Shown here: positions 15,226 through 26,900 of the stretch, in pieces
Layout of the letters: each line of letters opens with the position of its first letter
How positions within the stretch are numbered: position 1 is the stretch's first letter
NCBI GenBank assembly: GCA_033721915.1
Contig: JAWWAC010000040.1
Location: 1 to 27,697, forward strand
DNA: 27,697 nt
From: REBR01 sp033721915
GTDB lineage: Bacteria; Pseudomonadota; Gammaproteobacteria; Pseudomonadales; Oleiphilaceae
Direction: 5' to 3'
Notes under the pieces: model-generated
What the model was told of the DNA's origin: nothing
The model's database searches: none
Seen by the model: only the letters and a program-made list of their open reading frames with translations
Translations under genes and position numbers: made by a program

Positions 15226-16665
15226 CTCACCGTACAGCTGCAGCTCGTGGAGCAGCAGCTGTGCCTTACGGTCATCCGACTTTTCAGTAGCCAGCCGCTC
15301 AAGGGTCTGGAAATAGGCCGGCAGGCTGCGCCACTGTCCCCCGGGCTGCAACAGACGCTGCTGTCGGAATGACTCCCAGCGCTCCTGCTCATCGGCACTG
15401 AGGGTATGGGGGTAGTTCCTGGCCCGGTAGCGGAACAGCATGTCCGGGAGACGTGGGTCCTGGAAGGGAAACTCCATCTCACCCAGCAGTTCCGGGTCCG
15501 TCTCCAGCACCTGGTCCAGCAACTGGCGGTCCTGCGGGCTGAAAAAGCCCCCGCCGTAGAGCATCTCGTCCGGGTCCTGTGACTCCGGGAAGGACTGGTC
15601 GGCAAAGACGGCGCTGATCTTGTCCGCCAGGGCCTGGGCACCCTGCTGCTGTGCCGCCTCACGGTACTGGCGCAAATGACGGCGCAGCACCTCCCCGTTC
15701 AGCTCGAAGCGCTCCAGCCTGGCCGGATCCATGGTTTTAAGCATTGTGCCGGGGGCCAGTACCGGGCACTTGTTGGCGTGCACCGCCTTGAGCGGCACCC
15801 GCTCCACCCCCTCCGGCAGATCATCAGCACGGGTAAAGACCCTCTGACGGATCTCTTCCACGGAAGCGTTCAGCACAAACTCCGGGTCCTGGCGCAGGTC
15901 CAGCACCAGAGTGGCGTTCCTGTTCACCGGATGGGGCGCCACCGGCAGCACCATGGCGCAACAGCCCAGGCTGGCGGGGATGTGGGAGGAGACATGGAAC
16001 ACCGGCCTGAGCCGCTGCCAGTCCAGCATGGACTGGGCACTGCGCTTGTCACGGTGGTTGAGGACATAATCGTAGAGCTTCGGCTGCTTTTCACGGATCA
16101 GGCGTGCCACGGCGATGGTGGCGTGCACATCGGACATGGCATCGTGGGCGGATTCATGGGCAATGCCGTTGGCCCGGGTCAGCTCCTCGAGACGGAAAGA
16201 AGGCAGCCCCCCCTCCCGTTCGGGCCAGACAATCCCCTCCGGACGCAGTGCGTAACACAGGCGCACCATATCGATAATGTCCCAGCGGGAGTTGCCGCTC
16301 TTCCATTCCCGGGCGTAGGGGTCGCGCAGGTTGCGGTAGAGGGTCTGGCGTGTCACTTCGTCATCAAAGCGCAGGCTGTTGTAACCCACCACACAGGTTT
16401 CCGGCACACTGAAACAGTCATGAATCCGACCGATAAACTCCGCTTCCGGGTAGCCCTTTTCCCGGGCCTCCTGGGGGGTGATGCCGGTGACCAGACAGGC
16501 CATGGGGTCCGGCACATAATCGTCCGCAGGCTGACAGTAGAGGGTGATGGGCTCTTCAATCACGTTCAGGTCGGCATCGGTGCGCACGCCGGCAAACTGG
16601 GAGGGGCGGTCACGGACGGTATCGGTCCCGAAGGTTTCGTAGTCATGCCAGAAAAAAGTCTGCAC
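15205..16665 (-). CDS. sbcB: exodeoxyribonuclease I
   Basis: A 486-aa 3'-to-5' single-strand DNA exonuclease that takes part in recombination and mismatch repair and interacts with SSB. The DEDDh active site is intact: Asp8 and Glu10 (FFWHDYETFG), Asp101 (YNSLRFDDEV), His174 and Asp179 (ESAHDAMSDVHAT). All correspond to E. coli Asp15, Glu17, Asp108, His181 and Asp186 with one constant offset of seven. Length matches E. coli ExoI (475 aa). The start is a GTG at 16665; no in-frame ATG lies just upstream, and the Asp-x-Glu motif this close to the N terminus supports it. AGGGAAA lies about 11 bases upstream. It stands alone on the minus strand and its end overlaps the protease gene. Confidence 0.96.
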   Translation of the reverse strand: MQTFFWHDYETFGTDTVRDRPSQFAGVRTDADLNVIEEPITLYCQPADDYVPDPMACLVTGITPQEAREKGYPEAEFIGRIHDCFSVPETCVVGYNSLRFDDEVTRQTLYRNLRDPYAREWKSGNSRWDIIDMVRLCYALRPEGIVWPEREGGLPSFRLEELTRANGIAHESAHDAMSDVHATIAVARLIREKQPKLYDYVLNHRDKRSAQSMLDWQRLRPVFHVSSHIPASLGCCAMVLPVAPHPVNRNATLVLDLRQDPEFVLNASVEEIRQRVFTRADDLPEGVERVPLKAVHANKCPVLAPGTMLKTMDPARLERFELNGEVLRRHLRQYREAAQQQGAQALADKISAVFADQSFPESQDPDEMLYGGGFFSPQDRQLLDQVLETDPELLGEMEFPFQDPRLPDMLFRYRARNYPHTLSADEQERWESFRQQRLLQPGGQWRSLPAYFQTLERLATEKSDDRKAQLLLHELQLYGESLIPYA

Positions 16666-16772
16666 TCGGCTGGTTTCCCTGCATTGATGACATGGATAAG
16701 GCAGGTGGCATGTTAGCGCAGTTACCCGCCAAGGTCACAGGTCACGGGGCTGGCTGGGGCGGCTCTGACCTG

Positions 16773-16788
16773 GCCGCCAGAGGGCGGC
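16773..16788 (-). terminator. weak hairpin after the 331-aa gene
   Basis: GCCGCC-AGAG-GGCGGC on the plus strand, a 6-bp stem about 30 bases downstream of the stop at 16817. It lacks a T-run on the minus strand, so if it terminates transcription it is not a classical intrinsic terminator. Confidence 0.3.
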
Positions 16789-16816
16789 TTCGGATCAGCG
16801 GCAGCGCCTGTGCCGG

Positions 16817-17812
16817 CTAGAACAGGTCCAGTCCCCGGTCGATGTGCTCGGTGCGGGCCCTGGGCAGACCCTGCGACTCCAGCTGCTGGATGTCCACCCG
16901 CATGGCCGTGGGCAGGTTGAAGAAGACACCGGCCTGGGTCTGGACCGTCTGGCCGCCACTGTTGGGGATGATCCATTCCGTGGCTTCACGCTGGAAGGAC
17001 ATGAAGAACTCGTCCGTGAAGCCGGCGCTGCCGTCCTCCAGACGCTTGCCGACTTCCAGAGTGCGGAGACTGGACAACGCGGTGCAGCGATTGCCGGCGC
17101 TGCAGTCCGTGCCGTCGCCGGACAGGCCGTAGTGGGTGGCCCTGTGGGTATTGACGCTGCCATCGGCCCTCAGCATCTGGCCCGGCTGGATGTTGCCATC
17201 CCGGCCCTCCACCTCCATGCCGATCTGGCCACTGAGGGTGTCCATATCCCCCGAGACGGTGCCACGGGCCTGTGTGAAACCGAAGCGGAAACCTCGGATA
17301 TCCCCGTCCCGCTCCGCCAGCTCGAAATAGGGGTCCTTGCCCACGAAGGGCACAATCTCGTGGGCGGAATAGGTCTGGCCGTCGAACTGAACCCCGTCCT
17401 CACGGGCAATATGCCCCAGTGAGAAATGATTGATGCCCACATCCGCCGCACCATCGGCGTCCTCGCCAAAGGCCAGTGTGTGGATATTGGTCTGGACCTC
17501 CACATCCATCCCCAGTGTGAAGCGGCTGAAGTCCGCCTCTGTGGTGGCCACCACATCGTAGCCCAGCACCGCCTGTCCGGTGACATTGGCCATGTCCTCT
17601 TCCGACAGGGGCTCCATGCCGGAGGGGCCCGCCGCCAGCACCGGCTTGGTCAGGGCCGTGGCCATCATGGACACCGCCAGCACAGTCACCACCCGGGGAC
17701 GGGCTGCCAAGGCCCGGCTGAAGGCATGAAACAGGACGGGCTGCCTGTTCCCGGACGAGCGCCTCTTCACGGAAAGCATCGGGTTCAAAGAGAGCATGGT
17801 GGCGAACTTCAT
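16817..17812 (-). CDS. exported protein with PLSEEDMANVTGQA motif (DUF6160-like)
   Basis: A 331-aa protein with a long, basic N-terminal leader followed by a hydrophobic segment and likely cleavage site (VVTVLAVSMMATALTKPVLA, about residues 41-60), so it is probably exported. Directly after this comes MEPLSEEDMANVTGQAVLGY. A short 'leu-ser-acidic-acidic ... VTGQA' motif next to the signal peptide is typical of secreted or outer-surface proteins of the DUF6160 type in marine gammaproteobacteria; this assignment is from memory of the motif only. The remainder is rich in Gly, Asp and beta-strand-like segments and has two cysteines (DCSAGNRC). The function is unknown. It lies 102 bp downstream of the giant repeat gene on the same strand. 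The start at 17812 is uncertain; internal ATGs exist at 17797 and 17779. Confidence 0.65.
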   Translation of the reverse strand: MKFATMLSLNPMLSVKRRSSGNRQPVLFHAFSRALAARPRVVTVLAVSMMATALTKPVLAAGPSGMEPLSEEDMANVTGQAVLGYDVVATTEADFSRFTLGMDVEVQTNIHTLAFGEDADGAADVGINHFSLGHIAREDGVQFDGQTYSAHEIVPFVGKDPYFELAERDGDIRGFRFGFTQARGTVSGDMDTLSGQIGMEVEGRDGNIQPGQMLRADGSVNTHRATHYGLSGDGTDCSAGNRCTALSSLRTLEVGKRLEDGSAGFTDEFFMSFQREATEWIIPNSGGQTVQTQAGVFFNLPTAMRVDIQQLESQGLPRARTEHIDRGLDLF

Positions 17813-17914
17813 GGCGGACCGTCCCGGGGCGGTGGATGACAGACCTACTATAAAAGGCCTGCCCTCCCACTGCTGTGAACGGCGTCATGCCCTGTCCCAT
17901 CGCCCCAGGCCGGA
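17813..17914. other. 102-bp spacer between giant gene and exported-protein gene
   Basis: On the minus strand it contains TATAGT (17847-17852), which could serve as a -10 element, without a well-spaced -35. GGCCTG and CAGGCC (17906-17911 and 17856-17861) could pair across 44 bases just before TTTT. Neither is strong enough to say whether the two genes share a transcript. Confidence 0.3.
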
Positions 17915-20900
17915 TCAGAGTCCGCTCTGGGCGATGGTTTCTTCCACGTAGAGCGTTGCGCCTCCGTTGAGATAGATAGTGTAGGTCACCCCGCCGATGG
18001 TGGTGCTGCCAGAGGCCGTCCAGGTTCCGGCACCAGCCGCATCACTGACCGTGTCGCTGGTGCCACCCATGACATAGAGCTCGCTGCTGTCTTTGGAAAG
18101 CCCCAGAACATCCAGCGGGGTCACCACCAGGCTGTTGCTGAGATCCGACAGGTCAATCAGCTCGATATCCTGTATGCGGTGATAGCCCAGTGCGGTCAGG
18201 TCCAGTGTCAGGCCGTTACTGGCCAGTGCCAGTGTGTCCAGCCCACGGCCACCGTTCACCCTGGAAAAGCTGACATCCTCCATAAAGGAGATATCGTCCG
18301 AGCGGCCGGCCGACACGGTATCCGCGCCGCCCAGTGCATCGATGGTATCCGCCGCCGATGTGCCGACGATGTGGTTGATATTGCTATTGCCGGTGAGAGC
18401 ACCGTAGGTTTTGGCCTGGAAGTCATGGCCCCAGATGACGTTGGTTTCACCGGAATCGGTGGCATTGTCATCCCCGAAGGGAGAGACAAACAGCAGATCC
18501 TGGTAACCATTGCCATTGATATCCGCCAGGGCACAGTACTTGCCAAACTCGTCACCCGCCGCGTCACCGACAATCTTGAAGCCATCCACTGAGCTGAGTG
18601 TGGCCAGATCAATGGCGCCACGGGAAGTGCCCGTCTTGCCGTAAATGACCCAGGCAGCCCCGGCCAGAGTACCGCCCTCTGCGTCGGCCCTGGCAGTCAG
18701 CACCATATCGTCGATGCCATCACCGTCCACATCCCCAAGACAGGCGGCGTGTCCGAATTCATCCCCGGCGGTTTCCCCTTCTATGGCAAAGCCATCAGTG
18801 CCGGAGACGGCGTTGACATCAATATCTGCGTAAGACCCTCCGCTTGCATTCCCGTAAATCACCGTGACCTTGCCACTATTGCTCCGTCCATTGGGATCCG
18901 AGTACTGCAGACCGATCACCAGATCCGTCAGGCCGTCTCCGTTGATGTCCTTGCTGTCCATTCCGGAGGCCAGCCGGTCACCGGAAAAGTAGCCAGTCGT
19001 CAAAGCAAAGCCTTCCGTATCGCTCATACTGGCCAAATCAATAGTGCTGAAGCTGGATCCCGGTTTTCCGAAAACCACGTAGGCACGACCTGAGCCATTG
19101 CCTATTTCACCAATAAAAATGTCGTTGTAGCCATCGCCGTTGTAATCACCTACGAAGCGGGCATGACTGCCAAGGTAGAAATCGCCCCCGCCGGAAGAGT
19201 TCGTGATACGAAACCCCTGGGTACCCAGAGACCCCAGATCGATATCACTGCGGCTGGCACCGGATTGCCCGAGAATCATCCAGACTGTCCCTGCGTCATC
19301 CGAGCCATGGTCATCCTGGATATGGTGCCCGATCAGCAGATCATCAAAGCCATCGCCGTTAAAGTCGCCACTGGCATCCAGCAGCTTGGTGGGTATCGGG
19401 TTCGATGTGTTGCCATTATCCGAGTCCGCAGTCCGCTGACTGGTCAGATGCTCATTGGCGGCACTGCCGTTAACACGGAAGCCGTCCGCCGCATTCCAGC
19501 CAGCACTAAAATCCAGGCCTGCGATCTCCGACTTGCCCCAGATCACATAGACCCGGCCGTCGTTACTCAGCTCCCCGGGAGCAGCCATGATAAGGTCATC
19601 AAAGCCGTCACCATTGAGGTCACCGTTTAAAGCAGCCGCGGAACCCAGGTGAGAATCCGTAAAAGTATCAGGGTCACCCGTAAACAGGATACCGTCACTC
19701 GAAGTGAGGGTTGCAAGATTAATGTCTGTACGGGTCGCACCTTCTTTACCGAAAATCAGCCATACAGAACCCGCGTTGGCGTTGTATTCTGTAATGGAAA
19801 ACAAAAAGTCCTCATAGCCATCGCCATTGACATCGCCAGCGCCATCCAGCGCATGACCGAATCCCTTTCCGCCGTACTGTCCCCTGATCGTAAAGCCATT
19901 GGCGGCACTCATGCCGGTGATGTCCAGCACATAGGCATCCACCACCAACGCCTTGTTGGCACTCAGTGAGCCGGCAGTGCCGGGGTCAGGCAGTGTCAGA
20001 TCGGCGTTGCCCAGGCTGTTACTGCGGATGGTTCCGCCATTTAGAATCAGTGAGCTGCCATCCACATAGCCAAGGTCCGCACTCACATCCCCGGGGGTGA
20101 CGGTGTAATTGAATGTCAGAGTGCTGCTTCCGGAGCCCGAACTGTAGTTAATAAACTTGTCCTGGCCATCCAGATTCACCTGGATACGGGGTATGCCGGT
20201 GACATTGACGATTTCACTGAAGGTGACATCAATGGCAATGACCTGACCGGAGATGTAGGTTCCATCCGCCGTGGACGAATTCACATCCGTCACGGTGGGG
20301 ATGGAGACACTGGTGCTGGTGAAGTTCAGCGTGGTGCTGTCACTGATACCGTCGTAGGTATTGCCATCGGCATTCTCAAAGGCCGTGCTGTCAATGTTCA
20401 CGTGATAGCCGGTGTCCGGCGCCAGGATGTCCCCGAAGGTAACGGTAATGGTGCTGGTGCCGCCCCCACTGACCTGACCGGAACCGACAGCGATGGTTTC
20501 GAACACCTGGCCATCGCTGGTGCGGATCAGACTCAGGTTGCCACTGCCCATATTCACGGTCTGGTTAAAGGTCAGTGTCAGATCGGTATCCAGGGCCACA
20601 CCGGTGGCATCGTCCGCCGGGCTGGAAGAGTCCAGCAGAACCGGGATCTCACTGGTGAAATTCCAGTCGGTCTTGTTGCTGATGCCGGCATAGGCGTTAC
20701 CGGCCACATCCGTCAGTGCCGTTCCATCCACCTGGACGTAATAGTCTGTGCCAGCTTCCAGATCGGACGCGGGGTTGATGGCCAGTGTGGTGGTGCCACC
20801 GCCGCTGACCTTTCCGCCGCCCACGTCAATCCGCTCCAACTCCGTATCATCGGCCGAGCGGAACACCACGATATCGCCACTGCCTGTCTGGACCACTTCG

Positions 20901-23900
20901 GTGAAGGTCATTTCCAGACTGGTTTCCAGCAGCACACCCGTTGCGCCGTCCGCAGGAGACAGGGTATCCACAGTGGGTGCCGTGGTATCGATCACCAGAG
21001 TAAAGTCGCTGGAACTGCCTGAGATATTGCCGGCGACATCCGTGGCCACCGCAGTAATCGTGTGGCTGCCTTCCGCCAGTGTCGAGGCCGTATTGTCCAG
21101 GACCCAGTTACCGCTGCCATCCGCCGTGGTCGAGCCCAGTGAAGTGCCACCCGCGAACACCTCCACACTGGCGTTCGCTTCACTGGAGCCATCGAACAAC
21201 AGGGTGGTGTCACTGGTGATGCCATCACCCGCTGTGCCGGTATCGTCGGTGATACCGCTCACCATCGGCGCCGCCACGCTGAAATCGACGGTGACGGAGA
21301 AGGCGGAGGACTCCGGTGATACGTTGCCGGCCACATCGGTGGCCACCGCTGTCACACTGTAAGTGCCTTCGGCCAGAACAGTGCCGGTGTGGTCGTAACT
21401 CCAGTTGCCGCTGCCATCGGCGGTGGTGGTGCCAACGGAGGCGCTGTCGAAAAACACCTCTACGGTCGCATCCGCTTCGCTGCTGCCGTCAAACAGCAGG
21501 GTGGTGTCGCTGGTGATGCCATCACCCGCCGTGCCGGTGTCGTCGGTAATACCACTGACGACCGGTGAGGCCTCGCTGGTGTCCACCGTGACCGAGAAGG
21601 CATCGGACAGAGCGGAGTCGTTGCCCGCCACATCCGTGGCCACCGCGGTCACGCTGTAGGTGCCGTCGGCCAGAGCGGTGCCGGTATGGTCATAACTCCA
21701 GTCACCATTGCCATCGGCGATGGTGGTGCCTATGGCGCCGCCATCAACAGACACCTCGACACGGGCACCCGCTTCGCTGGTGCCACCGAAAATCAGGGTG
21801 GTGTCACTGGTGATGCCATCACCCGCCGTGCCGGTATCGTCGGTGATGCTGGCCACCACCGGCTTGGTCGGAGCGGTGGTATCCACCATCAGCTCAAAGC
21901 TGGCGGAGAGGGACGACACATTGCCCGCCACGTCCGTGGCCCTGGCCGTGACGGTGTAAGTCCCTTCCGCCAGGGTGGTGCCGGTGTGGTCGTAACTCCA
22001 GTTGCCGCTGCCATTGCCGGTGGCGGTGCCGATGGCGCCGCCGTCAATCAACACTTCCACACTGGCATTGGCTTCACTGGTGCCGTTGAACAACAAGGTG
22101 GTGTCGCTGGTGATGCCATCACCGGCGGTACCGGTGTCGTCGGTGATGCCGCTGACCACCGGTGCGGCCACGCTGGTGTCCACCACCAGTTCAAAGCTGG
22201 CGGACAGGGCCGACACATTGCCGGCCAAGTCCGTGGCCTGGGCCGTGACGGTGTAAGTGCCTTCCGCCAGTGTGGTGCCGGTGTGGTCGTAACTCCAGTT
22301 GCCACTGCCATCGGCCGTGGCAGTGCCGATGGCGCCGCCGTCAATCAACACTTCCACACTGGCATTGGCTTCACTGGAGCCGTTGAACACCAGGGTGGTG
22401 TCACTGGTGATGCCATCACCCGCTGTGCCCGTATCATCGGTGATGGTGTCCACAACCGGCTGGGCGGGTGCCGTGGTGTCCACGGTCACGGAAAAGGTGG
22501 AGGACTCAGCCGACACATTGCCCGCCACGTCCGTGGCAACAGCGGTCACGCCATAAGTGCCTTCAGCCAGGGCGGTGCCGGTGTGGTCGTAGCTCCAGTT
22601 GCCACTGCCATCGGCCGTGGTGGTGCCAATGGCGGTGCCATCAATGCGCACTTCCACGCTGGCACTGGCTTCACTGGTGCCACTGAAAATCAGGGTGGTG
22701 TCGCTGGTGATGCCGTCACCGGCTGTACCGGTTTCATCGGTGATACCGCTCACTGCGGGGGTGGCGACGCTGGTGTCCACTGTCAGTGAGAAAGCCGATG
22801 ACTCAAGCGACACATTGCCGGCCGCATCCGTGGCAACAGCGGTCACGCTGTAGCTGCCCCCAGGCAGAGCCGTACCGGTATGATCGTAACTCCAGTCACC
22901 GTTAATGTCGGCGGTGGCGGTGCCAATGGCCGTGCCGTCAATGAACACCTCCACAGTGGCATCCGCTTCGCTGGTGCCATCAAACACCAGTGTTGTGTCA
23001 CTGGTGATGCCGTCACCGGCGGTTCCGGTGTCGTCGGTGAGGCCACTCACCACCGGCTGGGCCGGAGCGGTGGCGTCCACGGTGACACTCAGGGCCGCTG
23101 AAACGCCCGAGGTATAGCCCCCCAGGTTGGTGGCCCTGGCGGTAAAGTCGTAGCTGCCGTCAGCGAGGGTGGTGCCGGAGTGGTCAAAGGTCCAGTTACC
23201 GGCACCATCCGCTGTGGTGGTACCAATGGAGACGCCATCCTGGAACAGCTCCACATCGTAATAGGCGCCCGTGGTGCCTGTGAATGCCAGGCCGGTGTCA
23301 CTGGTGATGCCATCACCGACTGTGCCGGTGTCCTCACTGAAGCTGTCAACAGTGGGCGCATCCGGTGCCTCTGGCTGGGACAGGGTTTCTTCCACAAACA
23401 GTGACACTGCATCCAGGTCGTAACGCTTGTAGGTAATGCCATCCAGGCTCACTGTGCCATTGCCCACCCAGCTTTCGCCGCTGTCGGTCACCACCCAGTC
23501 GTTTTCATTGCCCTGCACATAGAGAGTGCGGACCTGGTCGGACAGGGACAGAAGCGCCTGTTTGGCAACGGTCAGGTTGTTGCCGAGGCCACCCAGATCA
23601 ATGATCTCCAGGCCGTGCAGCACATCATAGGCAAAGGTGCGCAGGTCCATGGACAGTGAGGACCCGGTCAGCTCCAGTGCGTCCCGGCCACGGCCACCGT
23701 CGATGCGCAGGAAGTCCAGATCCGGAACCTGGACGATATCGTCACCGGCACCGGCGGAAATGCGATCCGCACCGCCGCCGCCATTGATGGTTTCACCACT
23801 GCTGGTGCCCACCAGCAGGTCGGCGCCAGAGGTACCGGTCAGGCTGGTATCCACCACTGAGAGGAAATCCTGCCCCCAGATCACATTGGCTTCACCGGTA

Positions 23901-26900
23901 TCGGCGCCATTCAGGTCACCCAGGGGCGAAGAGACGATCATGTCCTGGAAACCATCGCCGTTCAGATCCCCGGCGGCATTGGTGCGCCCGAAGTAATCCA
24001 CGCCGTTGGCACCCATCGCCTTGAAACCGTCGGCTGAGGTCAGTGTGCTGAGCTGGATATCCGAGCGGGAGGTGCCGCTCCTGCCATAAATCAACCAGGC
24101 GGCACCGGCATCGCCACCGCCTTCATCGTCATACCAGGAAGACATCAGGATGTCATCAATGCCATCACCGTTAACGTCTCCGGCACCCACCACGGCATGC
24201 CCAGCAAAATCGGAAGCGTCTTCCCCGACAATGGTAAAGCCACTGCCTGTGGGAATGCTGCCAACGCTCAGATCCGGATAATTCGCCGACGTGTGGCCAT
24301 AGATCGCGATCACAGAGCCGCTGTCACCCGCCGATTCATCGGAGGCCACATTGCCGATCAGCAGATCACTGAGTCCGTCACCATTGATATCCGAGGCACT
24401 CACCGATCCGCCAAGCCAGCTTGAGCCCACCGACGTTTTGACCGCAAACCCTTCGGTATCGGTCATGGCCGCCAGATTGACGTCACTGTAAGTTCCTGAT
24501 CCCTGTCCGAAGAGCACATAGGCCTGGCCCGCATCACCGGCCACCTCGTCGGAGCGTGGGGCGCCAATGGCCAGGTCGTTGAAGCCGTCGCCGTTGAAAT
24601 CCCCCATAAACTGCACGCTGTGGCCCATCAGCTCCGCGCTGGCACCCCCGGTGGTGATGCGGAAGCCTTCACTGCCAATCGTGGCCAGTTCGATGTCACT
24701 GCGGGTGGCCCCTGTCTGACCGAAGATGACGTAGGCCAGACCGCTGTCACCGCCGTCGTTGTCGCTGCTGGAGTGGCCGATAATCAGGTCGTGAATACCG
24801 TCGCCATTGAAATCGCCGCCCACATCCAGGTACTGGGCATTCTGGGGGTCGATATAGGTGGCATTGCCCAGGAAATCACCGGATTCATGGGGCCGTATGC
24901 GAAAGCCATCCGAAGAGCTCAGTGCGGAAACATCCACATTGGCCCGGGTGGAACCGGACTGCCCCCAGATAACATAGATCATGCCGCCATCCGCGACAGC
25001 GGAATCATCATGGGAAGCAATAACGACGGCATCATCGTAACCATCACCGTTGAGGTCACCGGAGAGGTCTACGGTCATGCCCAGATAATCCGCGCCGGTA
25101 GCGCCGTGGATCAGGAAGCCATCGTCACTGGCCAGTGCGTCCACCGCCAGGTCTGCACGAGTGGCACCGGCTTTGCCGAAGATCACGTAGGCTGCCCCGG
25201 CGTCTCCGGCATTGATGTCGCTCAGGCTGACACCGATCACAAAATCCTCGAAGCCATCCCCGTTGATATCGCCGCCACTGCCCAGTGAGCGGCCGAAATA
25301 GTCCCCCGCCTCAAACCCCTGCACCCGGAAGCCGTCGCTGGATGAGAAGTTGTTCATAGCCAGATCCGCCGCGGCGATCTCAATGTTCTTGTTGGCGCTG
25401 AGCGAGCCCGCTGCTCCCGGAGCGGGCAGTGTCAGGTCGGCGTTGGCCTGGTTGTCACTGCGAACGGTGCCGCCATTGAGTTCAAGGGCAGACGTAGATG
25501 TGTAGGCCAGATCAGGCGTGCTGTCGCCGGTCTCAACGTGATAGTCAAACTGCAGGGTATCGGTGCCGGATCCGCTGCTGTAGTCAATGTACTTGTCCGT
25601 CCCCTCCAGATTGATCTGCAGGTGCGGTGTCCCTGTGACATTGACGATTTCGCTGAACGTGACCTGCAGAGGAATGGTGTCACCCCCGCGATAGGTGCCA
25701 TCGACGACTGACGAGGTGACATTGGACACTGTCGGCGTGGAGACATTCACGGTGGAGAAATTCAGTGATGTGGAACCGCTGATGCCTCCAAAGGCGACGT
25801 TATTGCCGTTGACCAGGGCGCCGGCATCCACTTCGATGTAATAGGAGGTATTCGGTGCCAGGGTGTCCCCCAGGGTAAATGCCAGGGTTCCGGTTCCCTC
25901 ACCGGTGATGCTGGCGGTGGCCACATCAATGGCTTCAAACAGACTTCCGTCGCTGGACAGACGGACCTGGATATTGCCGGCCCCCGAAAAAGCCGGTTCG
26001 TTGAATGAAAAACTCAGTGTGGTATCCAGTGCCACACCGGCGTCTTCGTCAGCCGGGGTGGTTCCGGTCAGCTGAAAGTCTTCGGTGGTAAAGGACCAGG
26101 GGCTGTTGCCGGTATAGCCGGCAAACCCGTTGCCCGCCAGATCACCGAATGCCCCGGCATCGATTGCCACATAATACTGGGTACCGCCGATCAGATTGGC
26201 CGTCGGGTCGATGGTCAGTGTGGCGGTGCCACTGCCAGTAACCCTTGCATCACCAATGGGAATGCTCTCAAACACGGAGTCGTCGGCAAACTCCCGGATA
26301 TCCACATTACCGGACTCCACGTAAACCGTTTCACTGGCATTGAACACCAGGTTCTGGGTCAGGCTGACGCCGGTGGCACCATCCGAGGGATCCAGGCTGC
26401 TCGCTGACGGTGCTGTGGTATCCACGGTGATCGCGAATCCGGCCGAGACTCCCGAGCTGTTACCGGCGGCATCCGTAGCCTGGGCTGTAACGCTGTAGCC
26501 AGCCTCCGGCAGGCTGGTGCCTGTGTGATCATGGCTCCAGTCTCCACTGCCATCGGCTGTGGTGGTGCCAATGGCCACGCCATCAATAAACACCTCAACA
26601 CTGGTATCCGCTTCACTGGTGCCGCCAAAAATCAGGGTGTTGTCGTTGGTGACACCATCACCGGCCGTGCCGGTGTCATCGGTGATACCGGTCACGACAG
26701 GGTCCGCGGGGGCCGACGTGTCGACCGTAACAGAGAATCCGGCAGAGGTTCCGGAGACGTTCCCGGCAACATCCGTGGTGACCGCAGTCATACTGTATGT
26801 AGCCTCCGGCAGGGCGGTACCGGTGTGATCGTAACTCCAGTCACCGTTACCATCGGCCGTGGCGGTACCAATGGAGCCACCATCCACAAACACTTCCACG

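Noticed and set aside
17856..17911. GGCCTG/CAGGCC pairing before TTTT as a terminator of the giant gene
   Set aside because: The loop would be 44 bases and the stem only 6 bp, so it is too weak to call.
21686..22789. Long plus-strand open frame (367 codons) and several similar frames opposite the Ig arrays
   Set aside because: They are antisense shadows of the repeats: the same peptide recurs every 100 codons, there is no ribosome site, and the minus-strand frame has clear domains.
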